In this document: one piece after another, positions 6,240 through 8,720 of the stretch | Numbering within the stretch: position 1 is the first letter of the stretch | Layout of the letters: each line of letters opens with the position of its first letter | Source: Ileibacterium sp. | GTDB taxonomy: Bacteria; Bacillota_I; Bacilli_A; Erysipelotrichales; Erysipelotrichaceae | Reading direction: 5' to 3' | Assembly: GCA_021443945.1 (NCBI GenBank) | Contig: JABUSF010000010.1 | Coordinates: 113,565 to 122,284, forward strand | Length of the DNA: 8,720 bases | Program-made: the position numbers and the translations under genes | Notes under the pieces: generated by a model | What the model was told of the DNA's origin: nothing | Database searches by the model: none | The model's input: only the letters and a program-made list of their open reading frames with translations

Positions 6240-6272
6240 AAAAAAGACAGCGAGTTTCTTCGCTGCTTTTTT
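6240..6272. terminator. Bidirectional terminator between convergent aldolase and GH13 genes
   Basis: The stem CAGCGA (6248-6253) with TCGCTG (6260-6265) is flanked by A6 (6240-6245) on one side and T6 (6267-6272) on the other. This makes a T-tract terminator on each strand, and the flanks can extend the pairing with one bulged A. It begins 2 bases beyond the GH13 stop codon (complement of 6274-6276), so its main client is the - strand gene. Confidence 0.8.
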
Positions 6273-6273
6273 C

Positions 6274-7578
6274 TTATTCCATTTCAAGAACCATGCAGGT
6301 CTGAGGCGGAATGACAAACTGATGATCAAACACCACCTCTTTGTGACTGAGCAGATCTTTTCCCTTCCCGGCTTCATTTACATACAGAGTTCCAGGCTGA
6401 TCACTGATGTTGATGCAGGTCCAGATTCTCTCATTCTGCCAGGCTCTTTGATAAATGCAGTACTCGTTGTTGATGGCAATCTGCGTATAATCCCCTTTCT
6501 GCAGGGCGGGATGCTCTTTTCGGATTTCGATCAGTTTGGCCAGAAAATCCGTCAGTTCGTTTTCTTCCAATTTCTCCAGGGCCGGCCGCAGGGCATTGTC
6601 TCCCTGTTCCTTTCGTCCCTGAATGCCCCATTCACTTCCATAATAAATGCAGGGGACGCCGGGCATGGTCATTAAAAGAGTATAAGCCGGCTTCAGAAGC
6701 TGCGGTTTTTCCAGAATGCTGGCGATGCGGGTGACATCGTGGTTGTCCACGAAGTTCATCAAATTCATTCCGGTATACAGACACCAGGGATCCTTTCCAA
6801 ACTGCCGATTAAAGGAGTATAAAATTTCATAGAAATTTTTGGAATTCAGGGAGGAGTAAATTCCTTTGTAGCATTCGTAATTGGTCGCTGAATCCAACAT
6901 TTCCGGGTTCACGATTGTCTTGCAGTCCCCGTGGATCATTTCGCCAATCAGCAGAAATTCAGGATCCCTGGCTTTAACATGATTTCGCAGAGCCCTTAAA
7001 AAATTCCGGTTCAGGCTGTAGGCAACATCCAGACGCAGCCCGTCCACCTGAAATTCATCGATCCAGAAATCCACTGTATCCAGCAGATACTGAACCACTT
7101 CCGGATTGTCCAAATTCAGCTTGACCAGTTCCTCATGTCCTTCCCAGCCTTCATACCAGAGGCCATCGTTATAGCTGTTGTTTCCGCCGAAGTCGACATG
7201 AAACCAATCCTTGTAACGGGAGTTTTCCCGGTTTTCAAGCACATCCATAAAGGGAGCGAATTCCCTGCCCACATGGTTGAACACCGCATCAAAAATCAGG
7301 CGAATCTGGTTGTCATGCAGTTCCTTGGAAATCTTTTTCAAATCATCATTGTCCCCCAGACGGACATCCACTTTTCTCATATCTCTGGTTGTATAGCCAT
7401 GGGTGCTGCTTTCCAGCAATGGGTTAAACAGAACCGCATTGACACCAAGCTTCTTTAATGGAGAAATCCATTCCTCCATTTTCAGGATTCTGTGCTGCAG
7501 CTTTCCATCGTTTTCAAAGGGAGCTCCAAATGCACCCAGGGGATAAATCTGATAAATGATACTTTCATCAAACCACAT
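6274..7578 (-). CDS. GH13 alpha-amylase-family glycosidase (neopullulanase/cyclomaltodextrinase-like)
   Basis: A 434-residue enzyme expected to hydrolyse alpha-glucan oligosaccharides such as maltodextrins. It lacks a signal peptide, so it should act in the cytoplasm on imported sugars. The TIM-barrel motifs are complete: region I DAVFNHVG (97-104), region II GLRLDVAY (180-187, nucleophile Asp184), region III GEMIHG (212-217, acid/base Glu213) and region IV FVDNHD (276-281, Asp281 transition-state stabiliser). LVKLN at 151-155 stands where region V is MPKLN in the neopullulanase group. MPGVPCIYYGSEWG (305-318) and a C-terminal beta domain (about 360-434) complete it. The N-terminal starch-binding module of classical neopullulanases is absent, so this is a short form and the exact specificity is open. 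The start ATG (7578) follows AAGGAAGG (7598-7591) by 12 bases, rather long, but no alternative start lies between. It lies 275 bases downstream of the GH36 gene on the same strand, with its own likely promoter. Confidence 0.93.
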   Translation of the reverse strand: MWFDESIIYQIYPLGAFGAPFENDGKLQHRILKMEEWISPLKKLGVNAVLFNPLLESSTHGYTTRDMRKVDVRLGDNDDLKKISKELHDNQIRLIFDAVFNHVGREFAPFMDVLENRENSRYKDWFHVDFGGNNSYNDGLWYEGWEGHEELVKLNLDNPEVVQYLLDTVDFWIDEFQVDGLRLDVAYSLNRNFLRALRNHVKARDPEFLLIGEMIHGDCKTIVNPEMLDSATNYECYKGIYSSLNSKNFYEILYSFNRQFGKDPWCLYTGMNLMNFVDNHDVTRIASILEKPQLLKPAYTLLMTMPGVPCIYYGSEWGIQGRKEQGDNALRPALEKLEENELTDFLAKLIEIRKEHPALQKGDYTQIAINNEYCIYQRAWQNERIWTCINISDQPGTLYVNEAGKGKDLLSHKEVVFDHQFVIPPQTCMVLEME

Positions 7579-7599
7579 ACGATTGATATTCCTTCCTTA

Positions 7600-7617
7600 C
7601 GTTCGGACAGCCGAACG
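7600..7617 (-). promoter_or_regulatory. Inverted repeat next to the GH13 ribosome binding site
   Basis: The + strand reads CGTTCGG-ACAG-CCGAACG, a perfect 7-bp inverted repeat with a 4-base spacer. It stops one base short of the AAGGAAGG ribosome site (7591-7598) in the expected leader of the GH13 mRNA. It could be a repressor operator (it has LacI-family-like dyad symmetry but no central CG) or an RNA hairpin affecting translation. Confidence 0.5.
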
Positions 7618-7644
7618 ACATTTTCTGTTTGCGTTCCAAAATCT

Positions 7645-7650
7645 ATTATA
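7645..7650 (-). promoter_or_regulatory. Candidate -10 box of the GH13 gene
   Basis: The - strand reads a perfect TATAAT here, 67 bases upstream of the start codon. A weak -35, CTGAAA, sits 16 bases further upstream (7667-7672). Transcription would start near 7638, placing the 7600-7617 repeat inside the leader. Confidence 0.55.
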
Positions 7651-7660
7651 GAAAGATTGA

Positions 7661-7712
7661 ACAGGCTTTCAGAATTCATACTTTCAAGAATTATTCAATT
7701 TGAAAGCCCTGT
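7661..7712. repeat. Nested inverted repeats upstream of the GH13 promoter
   Basis: ACAGG-CTTTC (7661-7670) is mirrored by GAAAGCCCTGT (7702-7712) with one extra base. Nested inside, CTTTCAA (7681-7687) is mirrored by TTGAAAG (7700-7706) with a 12-base spacer. The same TTGAAAG/CTTTCAA word recurs just outside as GATTGAAAGATT (7724-7735). The outer left arm overlaps the proposed -35, so this may be a multi-site binding region for a sugar regulator. That role is inferred. Confidence 0.4.
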
Positions 7713-7814
7713 CTTCGGCATTTGATTGAAAGATTCTGGACTGTTTCCGTCCTGCTTATTATACGATTCCCCCGCCTGATTGTTTCATTCACTTTCTCCA
7801 TCGTCTTCAAAAAC

Positions 7815-7846
7815 AAAAAAACCTTCGGATCCCATAGGATCGAAGG
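7815..7846 (-). terminator. Rho-independent terminator after the alpha-galactosidase gene
   Basis: Read on the - strand, CCTTCGATCC (7846-7837), a TATG loop and GGATCCGAAGG (7832-7822) pair with one bulged base and run into seven T residues (7821-7815). The stem starts 7 bases past the GH36 stop codon. Confidence 0.88.
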
Positions 7847-7853
7847 CAGTGAA

Positions 7854-8720
7854 TCACACTTCTAAAAGCGGATTTTTCAAATATTCATCTTTTCGAATAA
7901 ACATCATGGACACCGGGCAGTCCGTTCCCCATACAGCCGGCAGCAGAATGCCGCCCTGCATCAGCGCACTGCCGGAATACGTTTCCGGATGATCTTTAAT
8001 GGTATAGTTATCGGCTACAAATACATATTCAGCATCTGGGTCCAGTCCTTTTAAGCGGATTTTCTGACGCAGATTGTTTGGCTGGGCGTAGAAAACCAGT
8101 CCCTGCAGCAAAGCTTTGGATTTGTCTTTGGACACATAAGACCACAAAGAACGGTTGCCGCTGTGGGGATTGGTCAGACGGTAATAGTCACCATGGTAAA
8201 TCAGATCCTGGAAATGGCGGTACCATCTGCACTGCAGTTTGACCATCTCCTGCTCTTCCACAGACAAAGTGTTCAAATCCAGTTCATATCCGAAAGATCC
8301 GTGCATGGCGCTGACCCCTCTGGCTTCCAGAGAGTTGACCCGGCCGGTCTGATGGTTGGGCACCGCGGAGACATGGCTTCCCATGGTAGACACTGGATAG
8401 AAAAAGCTGGTTCCGTACTGAATGAAGCAGCGCTCATGGGCATCCGTGTCGTCGGATGTCCAGATTTGAGGAGTGTAATACAGCATTCCGGCATCAAAGC
8501 GGGCTCCGCCGCCGGCGCATCCTTCAAAAAGAACATCCGGAAATTCTGTTCTCAGACGTCCCAGCAAGCTGTACAGTCCTAAAACATAACGGTGAGGAAG
8601 TTCCTTTTGTCTGTTTGGCTCCAGGGTTGGAGAGTACCAGTCGTTGATGGAACGGTTCATATCCCATTTCACATAGGAAATATCGTTCTCCCTGAGCAGC
8701 TTGGACAGTTTCTGGTACAT
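7854..8720 (-). CDS. GH36 alpha-galactosidase, C-terminal part (partial)
   Basis: The reading frame is open to the window edge. The Met at its visible start is internal, because the segment leading into YVKWDMNR is part of the family's TIM barrel; about 430-450 residues should be missing upstream if it has the usual 720-740. In fragment numbering, K-W-D-M-N-R is at 18-23 with nucleophile Asp20. The motif F-E-G-C-A-G-G-G-A-R-F-D is at 65-76, and W-T-S-D-D-T-D-A is at 87-94 with Asp90 as the expected acid/base. Y-G-T-S-F-F-Y-P (102-109) follows, then a C-terminal beta-sandwich from about 200 to the end. These enzymes remove terminal alpha-1,6-galactose from melibiose, raffinose and stachyose. 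Family GH36 with KWDMNR is typical of the intracellular AgaA/RafA type. The stop codon (complement of 7854-7856) is followed by a terminator. Confidence 0.95.
   Translation of the reverse strand: MYQKLSKLLRENDISYVKWDMNRSINDWYSPTLEPNRQKELPHRYVLGLYSLLGRLRTEFPDVLFEGCAGGGARFDAGMLYYTPQIWTSDDTDAHERCFIQYGTSFFYPVSTMGSHVSAVPNHQTGRVNSLEARGVSAMHGSFGYELDLNTLSVEEQEMVKLQCRWYRHFQDLIYHGDYYRLTNPHSGNRSLWSYVSKDKSKALLQGLVFYAQPNNLRQKIRLKGLDPDAEYVFVADNYTIKDHPETYSGSALMQGGILLPAVWGTDCPVSMMFIRKDEYLKNPLLEV

Noticed and set aside
6199..6300. Short + strand frame from ATG 6199 near the convergent terminators
   Set aside because: It has about 34 codons, no ribosome site, and runs through a terminator into the GH13 gene.
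8163..8582. A 139-codon + strand frame across the alpha-galactosidase gene
   Set aside because: It is antisense to conserved GH36 motifs and has no ribosome site or recognisable product.
8698..8720. Met at the window edge as the true start of the alpha-galactosidase
   Set aside because: GH36 enzymes have several hundred residues before the KWDMNR motif. This Met lies in the barrel just ahead of it, so the gene is cut by the window.

Overview
The window looks like an ordinary chromosomal stretch of a Bacillota (Firmicutes) bacterium, most plausibly a gut-type anaerobe from Erysipelotrichia or Clostridia. The reasons are moderate base composition, AGGAGG-type ribosome binding sites, a type III glutamine synthetase, a short lipoprotein with a Gram-positive-style lipobox, and cytoplasmic GH36 and GH13 glycosidases. 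The lineage is inferred, not shown. I see no rRNA, tRNA, CRISPR array, insertion sequence, phage gene or plasmid gene.

Left part, + strand: the last 36 codons of CTP synthase (pyrG) end in a strong hairpin terminator. An apparent two-gene unit follows: an unrecognised eight-span membrane protein (242-1192) and an HSL-type alpha/beta hydrolase (1238-2149). A terminator whose stem contains the hydrolase stop codon closes the unit. Next comes a single-gene glutamine synthetase unit (start preferred at 2264) behind an extended -10 promoter. A small, probably very highly expressed lipoprotein with a flavin-binding-like C-terminal motif follows (4517-4948), behind a similar extended -10 promoter and ahead of a near-perfect terminator. 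The last + strand gene (5040-6044) encodes a fusion of a TIGR04076-type domain with a complete deoxyribose-phosphate aldolase.

Right part, - strand: a carbohydrate-use region converges on the aldolase gene. A GH36 alpha-galactosidase, truncated at the window edge, has its own terminator. It is followed by a 275-base gap rich in inverted repeats and then a cytoplasmic GH13 alpha-glucan hydrolase. Two hairpins, at least one usable in both directions, separate the convergent aldolase and GH13 genes.

Functionally the genes cover nucleotide metabolism (CTP synthesis and deoxyribose-phosphate breakdown), ammonia assimilation, and intracellular breakdown of alpha-galactosides and alpha-glucans. There is no sign of a dedicated multi-gene novel system. 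The best leads are the TIGR04076-DeoC fusion, the abundant flavin-motif lipoprotein beside it, the uncharacterised membrane protein with operator-like palindromes upstream, and the repeat-rich control region of the GH13 gene.
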